From: Trabulsiella guamensis ATCC 49490
Lineage (GTDB): Bacteria; Pseudomonadota; Gammaproteobacteria; Enterobacterales; Enterobacteriaceae
Assembly (NCBI RefSeq): GCF_000734965.1
Contig: NZ_JMTB01000099.1
Coordinates: 1-62,344, forward strand
DNA: 62,344 nucleotides
Direction: 5' to 3'
Shown here: piece after piece, positions 1 through 8,929 of the stretch
Layout: every line of letters begins with the position of its first letter
Numbering within the stretch: the first letter of the stretch is position 1
Made by a program: the position numbers and the translations under genes
The notes under the pieces: model-generated
What the model saw: the letters and a program-made list of their open reading frames with translations, nothing else
Told to the model about the DNA's origin: nothing
Database searches by the model: none

Positions 1-3000
1 GCGTCGGCGTCGGTCAGGTTGCTGCCCTGCACCACGTTGTCGAAGGTCATGGTGGTGGCCGCAGTACCGGAGGTGAAACCGGTGTTGACACTCACCCCAT
101 CCATGCTGGCATTGCTGACCATCAGCTGCCCGGCGCTGCCGTCAGCGTTGGTCCCGACCACATAACCGTTCAGGCTGTTGCTGGCTGACGCATCCGGCAG
201 GGTGTAATCCGCGTAATGCACTTCGCTGGCGTTGCCGTCGTTGCCGTTCAGCCCTTCCACCGTGGTGGTATCCTGGGCAATCAGGCCGGAGCCGGTGACA
301 CTGTCATCGATATACACGGTACCGTTGTTGACCACATGACCATCCGGACCCAGTTTGCTGAAGGCATACGAATTACTGGCGTAAATGTTGATGGTGCCGT
401 TGTTTTCAATCACGGCGTCTTCGGTGGCACCGGCATCAAGCTGCATACCGATAAGACCGGTGGCTGTGGTCCCTTCCGTGCCGAGGTTAATGGTGCCGTT
501 GTTGACCAGTTGTGCATCCTTGCTGCCGTTCATCGCCACCGCGTTGCTCTGTGTGACGGTGAGGGTGCCGTCGTTGAGGGCAACGGTATTGCCGTGGTTC
601 ATGTTGATGGCGGTTGAGGTGCCGTCATAATTCACTGTTCCGCCGGACTGGTTCCAGAACATGCTCTGGGTGGCGTAATCACTTGTCGCATCGACCAGGT
701 CGGTGCTGCCACCGGTCTGGGTGATGGTGCCGCTGTTGATGATGTTGTTGTTGTCACCGGAACCGAGGCGCAGGCTGGCACGGTCCCCCTGGCTACCATC
801 TGTGGTAATCACCCCCTGGTTATTCAGCACAGCACCGTTGTCACCCTCATAAACACGGTTGCCAAGTGCCAGCGTACCGCCTGCGGCGTTGCTGAAGGTC
901 ACCTTATCAGTCCATAAGTCAGCATCATTATCGACGTACCAGGTTCCCTGGTTAACGACAGACGCGCCGCCGGTGAGCCTGCCGCCGGAGTGGATTTCGC
1001 CACCGGCCTCATTGGTCACGCTGCCGCCGATGACCTGCATCTGCTGGCCGGTGTAGCTGCCGCTGTTGTCGAATATGCCGCCTTGCTGGGTCAGTACGCC
1101 ATTCAGGGTTCCGCTGTTGCTGAACTGCCCGGCGCTCATCGTCAGGTTGCTGTTGATGAGGGCATCGGTCTGGTTAGTCAGTGTCGCATCAGCGGAACGG
1201 ATGAAAATGGTCTTACCGGTGACGGTGCCTTCGTTACTGACATTGCCGTTAATCAGCGCATTGTTGGTCAGTGTGGTGGTGGCACCTGCCAGAGCCATCA
1301 CGCTGCCATCGGCATACACGGTACTGACGGCGCTGTCGGTCGGGTTATAGGTCGCGGCGTCCTGGCAGTCTTCACCAACGCAGATGGTGCCGTAATTAAT
1401 AATCGCCCCGGTGCCGTCGTTGTAGAATGCCTGACCATAATCCGTAAGGATATTGATAGTGCCGGACTCATCATTGATGGCGGTACCACCGTTGATCACG
1501 CCCATACCAATCAGCTGGTTATCCGCAGAGGCGGTCACGCCCTCGTCGGCGGTGAGGTTGATGGTGCCCTGGTTGGTGACGGTGCCGCCGTTCAGCGCCA
1601 GCATCCCGAAACCTTCGTTGTTGACATTGATGGTACCGGTATTCAGACCGGTGGCATCGCCGCTACCGGCGTCGGTGGAGCCGACAATCACCCCGGCGCT
1701 CATGGTGTACAGCTGACTGGTATTGTAAAACGTTTTACCGGTAATATTGCCGTCTTCATCGAGGGTGGGAATAAAGCCATCGACATTAATGATCCCGGCG
1801 TTGGTGGCGGTGCCTTTGGACGCTGCTACGCCATAGAGACCCGCACCGTTGAGATTGATGGTGGCTCCGGCATCGTTTTCCACGCTGCCGTAGTTTGACG
1901 CCATCAGCGCGTAACCAGTATTGACATACCAGGCAACGGGGTAATCCATAACACCTGAATTATATTCTGGTTTATCTGGCGAAGAGATGGTAATAACACC
2001 ATCGGACTCATTTTTTGCACTGGTGCCAGCTCCGCCTGCCCACAGGATTGTCGCTGTTGCATCCTTGTTTGTGTTACTGGCGAAATCGCCCGCAGTAATA
2101 GTCCCTTCATTAATGACAGTGCCGTTATCCGATGCCCGCATTAACGTCGTTAACCCTGTGGTGATAACCCCTTTATTTTCTGCAGATGAACCTGAACCGC
2201 TGACATTAATGATTGCCCCGGACATTATGGCACTAGAATTGTTTGTCACGTAACTGACATCCAGTACTGAGTCGCTGTCCAGGATTAATTTCCCGCCATT
2301 GGTTACCACCGCAAGTCCGGCATTCGCTGAATCTGCATCACTGACTATTACCGAAGAATTTCCGGTAACCTGTACGGTATTATCACCGGAAACAGCAATG
2401 CCATAGGCCGCATACGGTAAATAGTCTTCGTAGCCAGTCGATACTCGCGTTGAATCAACATTGACACCATTATTGATGAAAACGTTATTGCCGTTCCCTT
2501 CGACAGACAGGCCATAGGAATAGCTGTCAACATTAGCCAGTTGGTTGTCCTGAGTCAGATTAACGGAACCATCAATGGTCAGGGTATTATTATTCCCGGT
2601 AATTTGCGCGCCTGTTAATACGCCGCTGGCTTTCGGGTTAATATCATCAGCCTGCATACCGCCTGACACATTAACGTTCCCGGTAATTTCCATCGCGCCG
2701 TTATTCCCCGCCACGCTGACCCCCGTCGCGCCCTGGTAAATCCCGTCTGCGTTTTTCTCCGCATGGACATTCACCGTGCCGTCGAGCGTCACGCTGGCGC
2801 TGTCACCGATAATGCTGACGCCGGTACCGTTCAGGCTGCTGTCGATAGTGCCGGTGTTGATGAAGCGGGTGGTATCGCCGGAAATCGCCAGCCCGGTCGC
2901 CCCACCGGAGGCATAGATATCACCGTTGACGGTGGTCCGGGTGTCGTCGCCCGTCACCACCACGCCGGTGGCACCGTCAGCGGCGGTAATGTCGCCATCA

Positions 3001-3785
3001 AGGGTGTTGACTGTGTTATCTCCGGAGATGATCACCCCGATGGCGTCATTGCCACTGGCGGTGGTGTTATCAGCCAGCGTATTACTGGCACCATCCTGAT
3101 CAATAATTTTCGTTTCTGCCGTCGCAAACCAGAATTTCCCTTCGCTGTCGTATTTCCAGTAATAACCGCTGGCCGACTGTACGCCTCCCATCACCGCGTT
3201 ATTTTCATTGGTGACGTATTTCTGGTTAATGACCAGCGTGCGGCCATCCGGCGCGGTTAAGACATAATTGTCGCCGTCCTGCACGTAATGAAAGGTCACG
3301 TTATTCCAGCTTTCGCCGTTAAGCGTGACCGTGTCAAAGGTGAGCGTCTGTGTGCCGGTATCCAGCGTGACGTTGTTGTTGTAGGTGGTGACAGATGGTG
3401 CTGGCGGGGTCGGATCGCCGCCGTCATCGCCACCATCATCGCCGCCGTCATCGCCACCGTCGCCGCCATCATCCGGATCGGGTGGGGTCGGGCCGGTATC
3501 GGCAGAGGTGTGGCTGCCGCCATCGTCGTCGTTATAGACGGCAATGCCGACTGCCGCACCCACGGCAGCGAACCCCGCGGCGACCCACTCAAGCAGGTTG
3601 CCGTCGTCTTTCGGGCACTGCGCACTGAATTTTTCTTTGTCGGCAGCGCTGAGTTTGCTGCTGTCATCGCTGCAGTTGATGGTCTGCTGTTCGTTGCTGT
3701 TAATATCGTTCGTATCTGCCGCCCAGCTGTTGCCGCTTAAGGCCATGGCGATACATAACGACAGAATGCTACGTCTCTTTTCCAT
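1..3785 (-). CDS. BigA-like autotransporter adhesin, N-terminal part (3' end outside window)
   Basis: The minus-strand frame is open from the ATG at 3785 to the window edge, 1261 codons without a stop, so the C-terminus is missing. The start has a good ribosome site (AAAGGAGC). Residues 1-22 form a signal peptide ending near SGNSWA. A short Cys-containing segment, a hydrophobic helix (about residues 65-80, WVAAGFAAVGAAVGIAVY) and a Gly/Asp-rich linker follow. The rest is a long series of degenerate beta-helix repeats with motifs such as NNGTINI, NQGTINL and NEGTITAG, typical of pectin-lyase-like autotransporter passengers. The expected beta-barrel translocator would lie beyond base 1. The N-terminal layout resembles Salmonella BigA from memory. 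The inferred role is a surface adhesin or biofilm protein; the ligand is unknown. Confidence 0.85.
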   Translation of the reverse strand, partial: MEKRRSILSLCIAMALSGNSWAADTNDINSNEQQTINCSDDSSKLSAADKEKFSAQCPKDDGNLLEWVAAGFAAVGAAVGIAVYNDDDGGSHTSADTGPTPPDPDDGGDGGDDGGDDGGDDGGDPTPPAPSVTTYNNNVTLDTGTQTLTFDTVTLNGESWNNVTFHYVQDGDNYVLTAPDGRTLVINQKYVTNENNAVMGGVQSASGYYWKYDSEGKFWFATAETKIIDQDGASNTLADNTTASGNDAIGVIISGDNTVNTLDGDITAADGATGVVVTGDDTRTTVNGDIYASGGATGLAISGDTTRFINTGTIDSSLNGTGVSIIGDSASVTLDGTVNVHAEKNADGIYQGATGVSVAGNNGAMEITGNVNVSGGMQADDINPKASGVLTGAQITGNNNTLTIDGSVNLTQDNQLANVDSYSYGLSVEGNGNNVFINNGVNVDSTRVSTGYEDYLPYAAYGIAVSGDNTVQVTGNSSVIVSDADSANAGLAVVTNGGKLILDSDSVLDVSYVTNNSSAIMSGAIINVSGSGSSAENKGVITTGLTTLMRASDNGTVINEGTITAGDFASNTNKDATATILWAGGAGTSAKNESDGVITISSPDKPEYNSGVMDYPVAWYVNTGYALMASNYGSVENDAGATINLNGAGLYGVAASKGTATNAGIINVDGFIPTLDEDGNITGKTFYNTSQLYTMSAGVIVGSTDAGSGDATGLNTGTINVNNEGFGMLALNGGTVTNQGTINLTADEGVTASADNQLIGMGVINGGTAINDESGTINILTDYGQAFYNDGTGAIINYGTICVGEDCQDAATYNPTDSAVSTVYADGSVMALAGATTTLTNNALINGNVSNEGTVTGKTIFIRSADATLTNQTDALINSNLTMSAGQFSNSGTLNGVLTQQGGIFDNSGSYTGQQMQVIGGSVTNEAGGEIHSGGRLTGGASVVNQGTWYVDNDADLWTDKVTFSNAAGGTLALGNRVYEGDNGAVLNNQGVITTDGSQGDRASLRLGSGDNNNIINSGTITQTGGSTDLVDATSDYATQSMFWNQSGGTVNYDGTSTAINMNHGNTVALNDGTLTVTQSNAVAMNGSKDAQLVNNGTINLGTEGTTATGLIGMQLDAGATEDAVIENNGTINIYASNSYAFSKLGPDGHVVNNGTVYIDDSVTGSGLIAQDTTTVEGLNGNDGNASEVHYADYTLPDASASNSLNGYVVGTNADGSAGQLMVSNASMDGVSVNTGFTSGTAATTMTFDNVVQGSNLTDAD
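3415..3477 (-). repeat. Gly/Asp-rich low-complexity tract in the autotransporter gene
   Basis: Short imperfect repeats of the codons for Asp-Asp-Gly-Gly make an acidic flexible linker between the N-terminal hydrophobic helix and the beta-helix repeats. Such tracts can change length by slippage, but here the unit is in frame and single-base phase variation is not suggested. Confidence 0.7.
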
Positions 3786-4032
3786 TAAAAGCTCCTTTCC
3801 GTATCGGATTATTTTGCTGGCGACAAAGGGTGTTTAATCCAGCATGAAAATATTATTTTGGGAAAGGTCAGAAAAAGATATGGGTCGGGAGCGAGTCCAT
3901 TTTGAGAGGGCGAATAACTGAATTAATTACAGTGTGTTACGTGGATTTATATTAATTAACAATTTCTTTTAGTAAGACTGAATAAATATCTCTTCGTTAT
4001 TTTGTTTATATTTTCATTCATGCCGTAAATAT
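3786..4032. other. AT-rich intergenic region upstream of the autotransporter
   Basis: This stretch separates the autotransporter start from the end of the acid-sugar operon. It is clearly more AT-rich than the flanking genes and must hold the autotransporter promoter on the minus strand. I see no open frame and no strong operator palindrome. AT-rich DNA before a surface adhesin fits H-NS silencing, but that is inference. Confidence 0.5.
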
Positions 4033-4062
4033 AAATAAGCCTGCACAACGGCAGGCTTATTT
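4033..4062. terminator. Bidirectional intrinsic terminator after the acid-sugar operon
   Basis: A perfect 12-bp stem (AATAAGCCTGC against GCAGGCTTATT, plus one further pair) with a 6-base loop is flanked by a T-run on the plus side and an AT-rich tail on the minus side. It lies about 20 bases after the stop of the last gene of the minus-strand operon. Confidence 0.85.
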
Positions 4063-4083
4063 TCTTTTTTATTACGGCGTCGT

Positions 4084-4737
4084 TTACGCTTCTGCTAACG
4101 CCTTCAGCCAGCGAATGCCGCTTTCGGGGGAAGTCAGCACCGGTACTGGCGGGGTGGGCAGTTGTTGTAATACGCGCGCCATTGACGCCTGCGCCAGCAT
4201 GATCACATCTGCGGAGGCAAAGGCATTTTTCAGCCCTTCACTCACAATGCGGTCATGGGTGGCCATATCTCCCGCCAGCAGGGCGTGAAACGCATCTTCC
4301 ATCAGCACCGGCACGATTTCACGCGGTTTACCGCTCTCCTGCACCTTACGCTGAACGTAACTGAGCGTCGGTTTCAGCGTGGTTGCTACCGTCGCCAGTA
4401 CCGCGATGCGCTGGCCTTGCTGAATGGCGTTTTCTACCATCGCGCAGTCGATGCGGGTCAGTTGTAGCGACGTCATAAACTGGCACTGCTCAACGGCAGT
4501 GCCGATGGACGAGCAAGCGGTCATGAAAATCTCGCAATCCGCTTTTTCCGCAATCTGGATGTAGCCCGCGATGCGCGCGCTGATGGCCGGGGTTACGCCG
4601 CCCGCTTTCATTACCTGCTTGATCATCGACTCTTCGACAAGGTGCATGACTTCCGCCTGCGGCATGATGTCGGCAATCAGCTGTTGCATCATGGCGAGCG
4701 TGGCGGCGCTGGTGTGCAGCATGGCAATCTTTTTCAT
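4084..4737 (-). CDS. Asp/Glu/hydantoin racemase-fold protein
   Basis: A 217-residue protein of the Asp/Glu racemase / maleate isomerase / arylmalonate decarboxylase superfamily. The first catalytic cysteine is visible in MTACSSIG (Cys75). The position where the second cysteine is expected reads IMLAQASMA, with Gln182 instead. A two-cysteine racemization mechanism is therefore unlikely, and a lyase, isomerase or decarboxylase role is possible. It is the last gene of the operon and overlaps the GlcG-like gene by four bases (ATGA), so it is translationally coupled. The substrate is not known; context suggests an acid-sugar-derived or dicarboxylic intermediate. Confidence 0.75.
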   Translation of the reverse strand: MKKIAMLHTSAATLAMMQQLIADIMPQAEVMHLVEESMIKQVMKAGGVTPAISARIAGYIQIAEKADCEIFMTACSSIGTAVEQCQFMTSLQLTRIDCAMVENAIQQGQRIAVLATVATTLKPTLSYVQRKVQESGKPREIVPVLMEDAFHALLAGDMATHDRIVSEGLKNAFASADVIMLAQASMARVLQQLPTPPVPVLTSPESGIRWLKALAEA

Positions 4738-5153
4738 TGTGCAATCTCCTCAGTGAGCAGGGCGGCGACGGCCGCAGCTGCCTCATGATCTTCCTGTGCT
4801 GACAACCCGCCGACCGCTACCGCGCCGAGGCATTTGCCGTCGCGCATCACCGGTACGCCGCCGGGCAGCGCGGTAAAACGTGCATCGGCAAAATAGCTGA
4901 TATCCAGTTGCTCTTTTTGCAGACGCTGGAGAAACGCCAGGGTAGTGCAACCCAGACGGCTGCTGGTACGCGCCTTACGCTGGGTCAGCTCAACTGTCAG
5001 CAGTTTTGCGTTATCCATGCGGGCGAAACAGAGCAGTTCACCGCTGGCATCGCAGACCGCCACGCTGAGCGGTCGCTGGCTGTACCGGGTGTTGGCGAGC
5101 GTCAGGGCATACTCCTGCGCCTGGCGCGCCTGCTGTAACGTCAATGTGGTCAT
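4734..5153 (-). CDS. GlcG/HbpS family protein (DUF336)
   Basis: A 139-residue protein with the GlcG/HbpS fold. It begins with a helix rich in Gln and Ala, has the central VAVCDASGELLCFARMDNA strand pair, and shows the family's loop near PGGVPVMRDGK and GAVAVGG. Family members sit in glycolate, propanediol and other small-acid operons. Some bind haem or cobalamin, but a general enzymatic role is not established. It overlaps both neighbours by about four bases within the operon. It could be an accessory or metabolite-repair protein; no catalytic claim is made. Confidence 0.75.
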   Translation of the reverse strand: MTTLTLQQARQAQEYALTLANTRYSQRPLSVAVCDASGELLCFARMDNAKLLTVELTQRKARTSSRLGCTTLAFLQRLQKEQLDISYFADARFTALPGGVPVMRDGKCLGAVAVGGLSAQEDHEAAAAVAALLTEEIAQ

Positions 5154-6499
5154 GATAATTTTCCTTTCGGGAGAGAATCGGATGCGGTCAGCGGTGCCTC
5201 AGCAGCGGCTTTCGCGGCACGGGCATCTTTTTTACGCCAGTAGTTGGCGAGCAGCGATCCGCTGACGTTGCCGAGCGGCGTCATGACCGCCGAGGCCAGG
5301 CCAACCGTTGCCAGTTTGCCCATCGCTGCGGCGAGGCCGGAGGCCATTCCGCCGTTCTGCAGGCCCACTTCGAAGGCCACGGTACGGGCAGACTGTACGT
5401 CCATACGGAAGATGAAGCGGCTCATCAGATAGCCGATGCAGAAGCCACCCAGGTTATGCATCAGCATGGCGAAGCAGAGCAGGAAACCAACCTGTACCAG
5501 GTTGTCGCGCCCCGCCGCGGCAGCGGTGGTGGTGAAGAAAATGATGCCCATCATCGAGATAGTCGGCATGATGTTCTTGATGCTGCTGAAGCGGCCATAC
5601 AGCCAGTTGTAGAACAGCGCCCAGATGATGCCACCGGCGACGAAGTTCAGCACCACGGCGTACATCTGCGCTTGCGCGCTGGCGGTGCCGAACAGTGAAT
5701 CCCAACCGCCCGCAATCATATACAGCAGCCAGAGCGCGCTGATGCCAGCCAGCCCCTGCACCACGCGGCGGCCATTCTGGCTGGCGTAGGTTTTCAGGTA
5801 GTCATGCAGAATGGCGGCACCAATCGGGATCAACACGATTTTCACCACGTCCATGACCATTGCGGTGAGCTGAATGTCGATCATCGAACCGGCCAACAGG
5901 TTGACCCATAGCGGTGTCATCACTGTGGCGGCGAGCGTGGAGACCGCGGCAATCGACACCGCCAGCGCCAGATTAGCGTTCGCGATGTAGACCATTACTG
6001 TTGAGGAGAGTCCGCTAGGGCAGGAGCCAATCAGCAGGATCCCCACGGCGACTTCCGGCGGAAAGTGGAAAATCAGGGTGATGGTCAACCCCAGCAGCGG
6101 CATGATGACGAAATGGCAGAAGGTACCGATAAACACTGCCCACGGCATTTTGGCGACATCGATAAAATCCTGAATCGTCAGCTTGGTGCCCATGCTGAAC
6201 ATGGTGGCCTGAATCACGAGGAAAACGATCCATTTGTGGGTGATATTAAAACCGCCCCAGACGATCAGATCGGTTGACCAGGTCATCGCGGCGACGAAAC
6301 CGGCAATGATCCACAGCGTAAACTGGTAGCTGCGCAGCGTCGGCCAGTAGCCTGCACCTGCGGCGAACCCGGCGGTAAACATTACAAGACCCGGCTGCCA
6401 GAGCGCAGGGGACTGCATGAGGGCGCCGATCACCGCCAGTGCAATCCCCGCGATGCTGACGCCTAAACCACTTTTGTGTATTACGGATTGAATAGTCAT
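5150..6499 (-). CDS. BASS-family (bile acid:sodium symporter-like) transporter
   Basis: A 449-residue integral membrane protein with about ten hydrophobic segments and the SBF-domain hallmark GSCPSGLSSTVMVYIA, where helix breaking and cation binding occur in the family, followed by NANLALAVS. I chose the ATG at 6499 (MTIQSV) because a GGA-type ribosome site precedes it; a GTG 24 bases upstream overlapping the previous stop is an alternative. The C-terminus is a charged cytoplasmic tail. BASS proteins carry organic anions with sodium, such as bile acids, pantoate and keto acids. Being in this operon, it most likely imports the acid substrate. The specificity is inferred. Confidence 0.8.
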   Translation of the reverse strand: MTIQSVIHKSGLGVSIAGIALAVIGALMQSPALWQPGLVMFTAGFAAGAGYWPTLRSYQFTLWIIAGFVAAMTWSTDLIVWGGFNITHKWIVFLVIQATMFSMGTKLTIQDFIDVAKMPWAVFIGTFCHFVIMPLLGLTITLIFHFPPEVAVGILLIGSCPSGLSSTVMVYIANANLALAVSIAAVSTLAATVMTPLWVNLLAGSMIDIQLTAMVMDVVKIVLIPIGAAILHDYLKTYASQNGRRVVQGLAGISALWLLYMIAGGWDSLFGTASAQAQMYAVVLNFVAGGIIWALFYNWLYGRFSSIKNIMPTISMMGIIFFTTTAAAAGRDNLVQVGFLLCFAMLMHNLGGFCIGYLMSRFIFRMDVQSARTVAFEVGLQNGGMASGLAAAMGKLATVGLASAVMTPLGNVSGSLLANYWRKKDARAAKAAAEAPLTASDSLPKGKLS

Positions 6500-6519
6500 G
6501 GCGAAAATTCCTTTCAGCG

Positions 6520-7335
6520 TCACGCGTGTTGCCGTGGCGGAATCGATAACATCTGACGCGCCACCTCAGGTGTTGCGACGGTTTTATCCATGCTGCGAAT
6601 AAGCGTGGCGAGTTTCTTAACCTGTTGATAATTATTCGACGCCTTCTCACTGGCGCTTAAATAATAGCTGTCTTCAAAACCAATTCTGACTTCACAGGCG
6701 CCCATTCCCACCGCGGCGGCAATAATGTCAAAATTCTGTCGGCCGTAATGGGTAATTCCCCATAATGCATCGCGCGGGATCATGCTGCGCATCGCAATTA
6801 ATGCATCAACCGTAGCCGGAGTACTACCCCGGTGACCCAGTACAATATTAAACAGCATCGGGGTTTTAAACGGGATGTTTTGCTGTAACGCGAGAATGTT
6901 ATTAATCATTCCAATTTCAAAGACTTCGAATTCAGGAATGATATTGCGCTTCACAATTTCTCTGGAGCAATATTCCACGTCCGGCGTGGGATTAAAATAA
7001 ACATTATCGCCGAGGTTAACGGAACCCACGTTGAGCGACGCCATTTCCACGCCGGGGCAGGCCAGCGGCGCGCAGCGCTCTGCGATAGACATCGACGACA
7101 CGCCGCCGGTCGAGGCCTGAATAATCAGGTCTGAGTGGGCCATCACCGGGGCGATAGTGGCCTGAAAATGCTGCGTATCTGGCGTCAGATGTCCCTGTTT
7201 ATCGCGGACGTGTAAATGAACGATAGCGGCGCCATGTTCAACGCTGGCTAAAATTTCTTTCGCCACTTCCTCGGGTATAACGGTGGGGCAATCCGCTGCG
7301 ACAGGCGCCAGCGAAATGATAACATTATCCGACAT
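6520..7335 (-). CDS. BKACE family beta-keto acid cleavage enzyme (DUF849)
   Basis: A 271-residue TIM-barrel protein of the beta-keto acid cleavage enzyme family, whose founder is 3-keto-5-aminohexanoate cleavage enzyme Kce. The metal-binding HLHVRD motif is present (His40 and His42 with Arg44-Asp45), as are STGG near residue 94 and the C-terminal ACEVRIGFED segment. Known members transfer an acetyl group between a beta-keto acid and acetyl-CoA, giving acetoacetate and a new acyl-CoA. The ATG at 7335 is preceded by GGAGG. It lies between the OtnI-like isomerase and the BASS transporter. A BKACE is not part of the classical OtnK/OtnC/OtnI pathway, so its substrate here is open. Confidence 0.85.
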   Translation of the reverse strand: MSDNVIISLAPVAADCPTVIPEEVAKEILASVEHGAAIVHLHVRDKQGHLTPDTQHFQATIAPVMAHSDLIIQASTGGVSSMSIAERCAPLACPGVEMASLNVGSVNLGDNVYFNPTPDVEYCSREIVKRNIIPEFEVFEIGMINNILALQQNIPFKTPMLFNIVLGHRGSTPATVDALIAMRSMIPRDALWGITHYGRQNFDIIAAAVGMGACEVRIGFEDSYYLSASEKASNNYQQVKKLATLIRSMDKTVATPEVARQMLSIPPRQHA

Positions 7336-7364
7336 GTAATCCTCCGGTACAGAGATAGTAATAT

Positions 7365-8132
7365 TTATAATGTTGTTGTGATCCACTTCGCAGGGGAATT
7401 TAACGGCGTATATTCACAGCCAATCCACCCCTGATAATTCAGTTCCTGTATATAATTTAACAACCATGCATCATTAAGTTCCCCGGTGCCCGGTTCATTT
7501 CGACCCGGTACGGAGGCAATCTGAAAATGGCGAATTAGTGGCCAGTAATGTGCAATATTCCGGGCCACATCACCATGCGTTTTCTGGCAATGGTAAATAT
7601 CAAACTGCAAGCCAATATTTTCCCTGGCGACTTGAGCAATTATTTTTTCGGCCAGCGGAAAGTTATCAATAAAATAATTCGGCATATCTTGCGGATTTAA
7701 CGGCTCAATCAGTACGGTAATGCCCGCCAGTGCCATAACATCGCAGGCATACTGCAACCGGCTTATCAGCAATGCCTGCTGCTGTTCGGCAGACAGCGCC
7801 GCCGAGCGGTTGCCCGCCATGACATGTACCTGTCTGCACCCCAGCGCGTTGGCGTACTCACGCGCGAGGCTCAGGCTGGCGCGGTATTCGTCGTCACGCA
7901 AGGGCAGGGAAGCGAGCCCGCGTTCTCCCGCTGACCAGTTGCCTGCCGGGGCGTTGAGCAGCACCACCGGCAGTTCCGTCTCCTGCTGCGCCAGGCGGAG
8001 TTCCGCCAGCGGATGTTGCCAGAGAAACAGCCCTTCGACGCCATGGAAACCGGCCTGCCGGGCGGCGTGAAAGCGCGCGGAAACCGGCAGATCTTTAAAA
8101 ATCCAGTCGAGGTTAGCGGCCAGCTTCAGCAT
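7365..8132 (-). CDS. otnI: Hydroxypyruvate isomerase-like / 2-oxo-tetronate isomerase (OtnI-like)
   Basis: A 255-residue AP-endonuclease-2-type TIM barrel. The family signatures are clear: IEPLNPQDMP with the metal-ligand Glu, LQFDIYH, HFQIASVPGRNEPGTGEL and GCEYTP with the second Glu. These match Hyi and OtnI proteins. OtnI isomerizes 2-oxo-tetronate to 3-oxo-tetronate in the threonate/erythronate pathway, while Hyi converts hydroxypyruvate to tartronate semialdehyde. The kinase and aldolase upstream favour the OtnI role. The ATG at 8132 gives the normal family length and overlaps the end of the deoR-type gene by 20 bases. Confidence 0.75.
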   Translation of the reverse strand: MLKLAANLDWIFKDLPVSARFHAARQAGFHGVEGLFLWQHPLAELRLAQQETELPVVLLNAPAGNWSAGERGLASLPLRDDEYRASLSLAREYANALGCRQVHVMAGNRSAALSAEQQQALLISRLQYACDVMALAGITVLIEPLNPQDMPNYFIDNFPLAEKIIAQVARENIGLQFDIYHCQKTHGDVARNIAHYWPLIRHFQIASVPGRNEPGTGELNDAWLLNYIQELNYQGWIGCEYTPLNSPAKWITTTL

Positions 8133-8919
8133 AATGCGCCCCCTCGTCACTCTCCACGAGGTGGAGTTTGATCCCCTGTTGCTGGATCTCCTGCTGTGCG
8201 TCGGCAGGCAGATGCACATCGGAGACGATGTCTGTCAGCTGATTCAGGGCGCAGATATGGAACATGCCGTATTTGCCGTACTTGCTGCTGTCGCACACCA
8301 GCACGCGACGGCGGGAAACGGTCAGCACCGCCTCTTTCACTGACGCTTTGCCTTCGCTGGGCGTTGACATGCCGCGCGCCAGATCCCATGACGATGAACT
8401 CAGAAACGCCACATCGATGTTAATGGTGTGCAGAAAACTGGCTGCGCTTTTGCCGATGCAGGAGCGGTTGCGTTGATCGACCAGCCCCCCGGTGTGGTAC
8501 AGCGTGATGTGCGGCATGTCCATCAGGTAGTGGCTGATGGAAAAGTCATTCGTCACCACCGTCAGGTTAAAACAGTGGCTGGCGGCCACCGCTTTCGCCA
8601 CTTCGAACAGTGTGGTGCCCGCATCCAGGTAAAGCGTCTGGCCTGGCTCGATAAGCATTGCCGCCAGTGCGCCCATCTTGCGTTTAACATCATGATGCAG
8701 CTCGGCTTTTTCCCGCCACGGCAGCTCGGATTTCAACAGGTTGTTGAGTTTCACGCCACCGTTGATCGCCACCACTTTGCCTTCTTCTTCCAGCAACTGA
8801 ATGTCCCGCCGTACCGTCATGTGCGACACGCTCATCAGTTCCGCCAGTTCGTTAAACGAGGCGACGTTTTTCTCATGTACATAGCGATAGATGAAATCGC
8901 GGCGTTGTTCGGGGATCAT
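8113..8919 (-). CDS. DeoR-family transcriptional regulator of the acid-sugar operon
   Basis: A 268-residue regulator with an N-terminal DeoR winged helix (FNELAELMSVSHMTVRRDIQLLEEEG, residues about 20-46) and a C-terminal sugar-phosphate sensor domain (DAGTTLFEVAKAV, VVTNDFSI, FLSSSSWD, VCDSSKYGKYG). It is embedded between the aldolase and the isomerase and so probably regulates its own operon, responding to a phosphorylated intermediate such as a tetronate phosphate. A pair of 8-bp inverted elements (CTTCACAT at 10891 and ATGTGAAG at 11012) upstream of the kinase is a possible target. Confidence 0.85.
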   Translation of the reverse strand: MIPEQRRDFIYRYVHEKNVASFNELAELMSVSHMTVRRDIQLLEEEGKVVAINGGVKLNNLLKSELPWREKAELHHDVKRKMGALAAMLIEPGQTLYLDAGTTLFEVAKAVAASHCFNLTVVTNDFSISHYLMDMPHITLYHTGGLVDQRNRSCIGKSAASFLHTINIDVAFLSSSSWDLARGMSTPSEGKASVKEAVLTVSRRRVLVCDSSKYGKYGMFHICALNQLTDIVSDVHLPADAQQEIQQQGIKLHLVESDEGAHYAEAGR

Positions 8920-8929
8920 CGCTCACTCC

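Noticed and set aside
990-1898. 302-codon open frame on the plus strand inside the autotransporter region
   Set aside because: It is antisense to the clearly coding minus-strand frame with beta-helix repeats, has no ribosome site or recognisable domain, and its composition is that of a shadow frame.
3415-3477. Short regular repeats resembling a CRISPR or variable-number tandem array
   Set aside because: The repeats are in-frame Asp/Gly codons with no spacers and no cas genes nearby.
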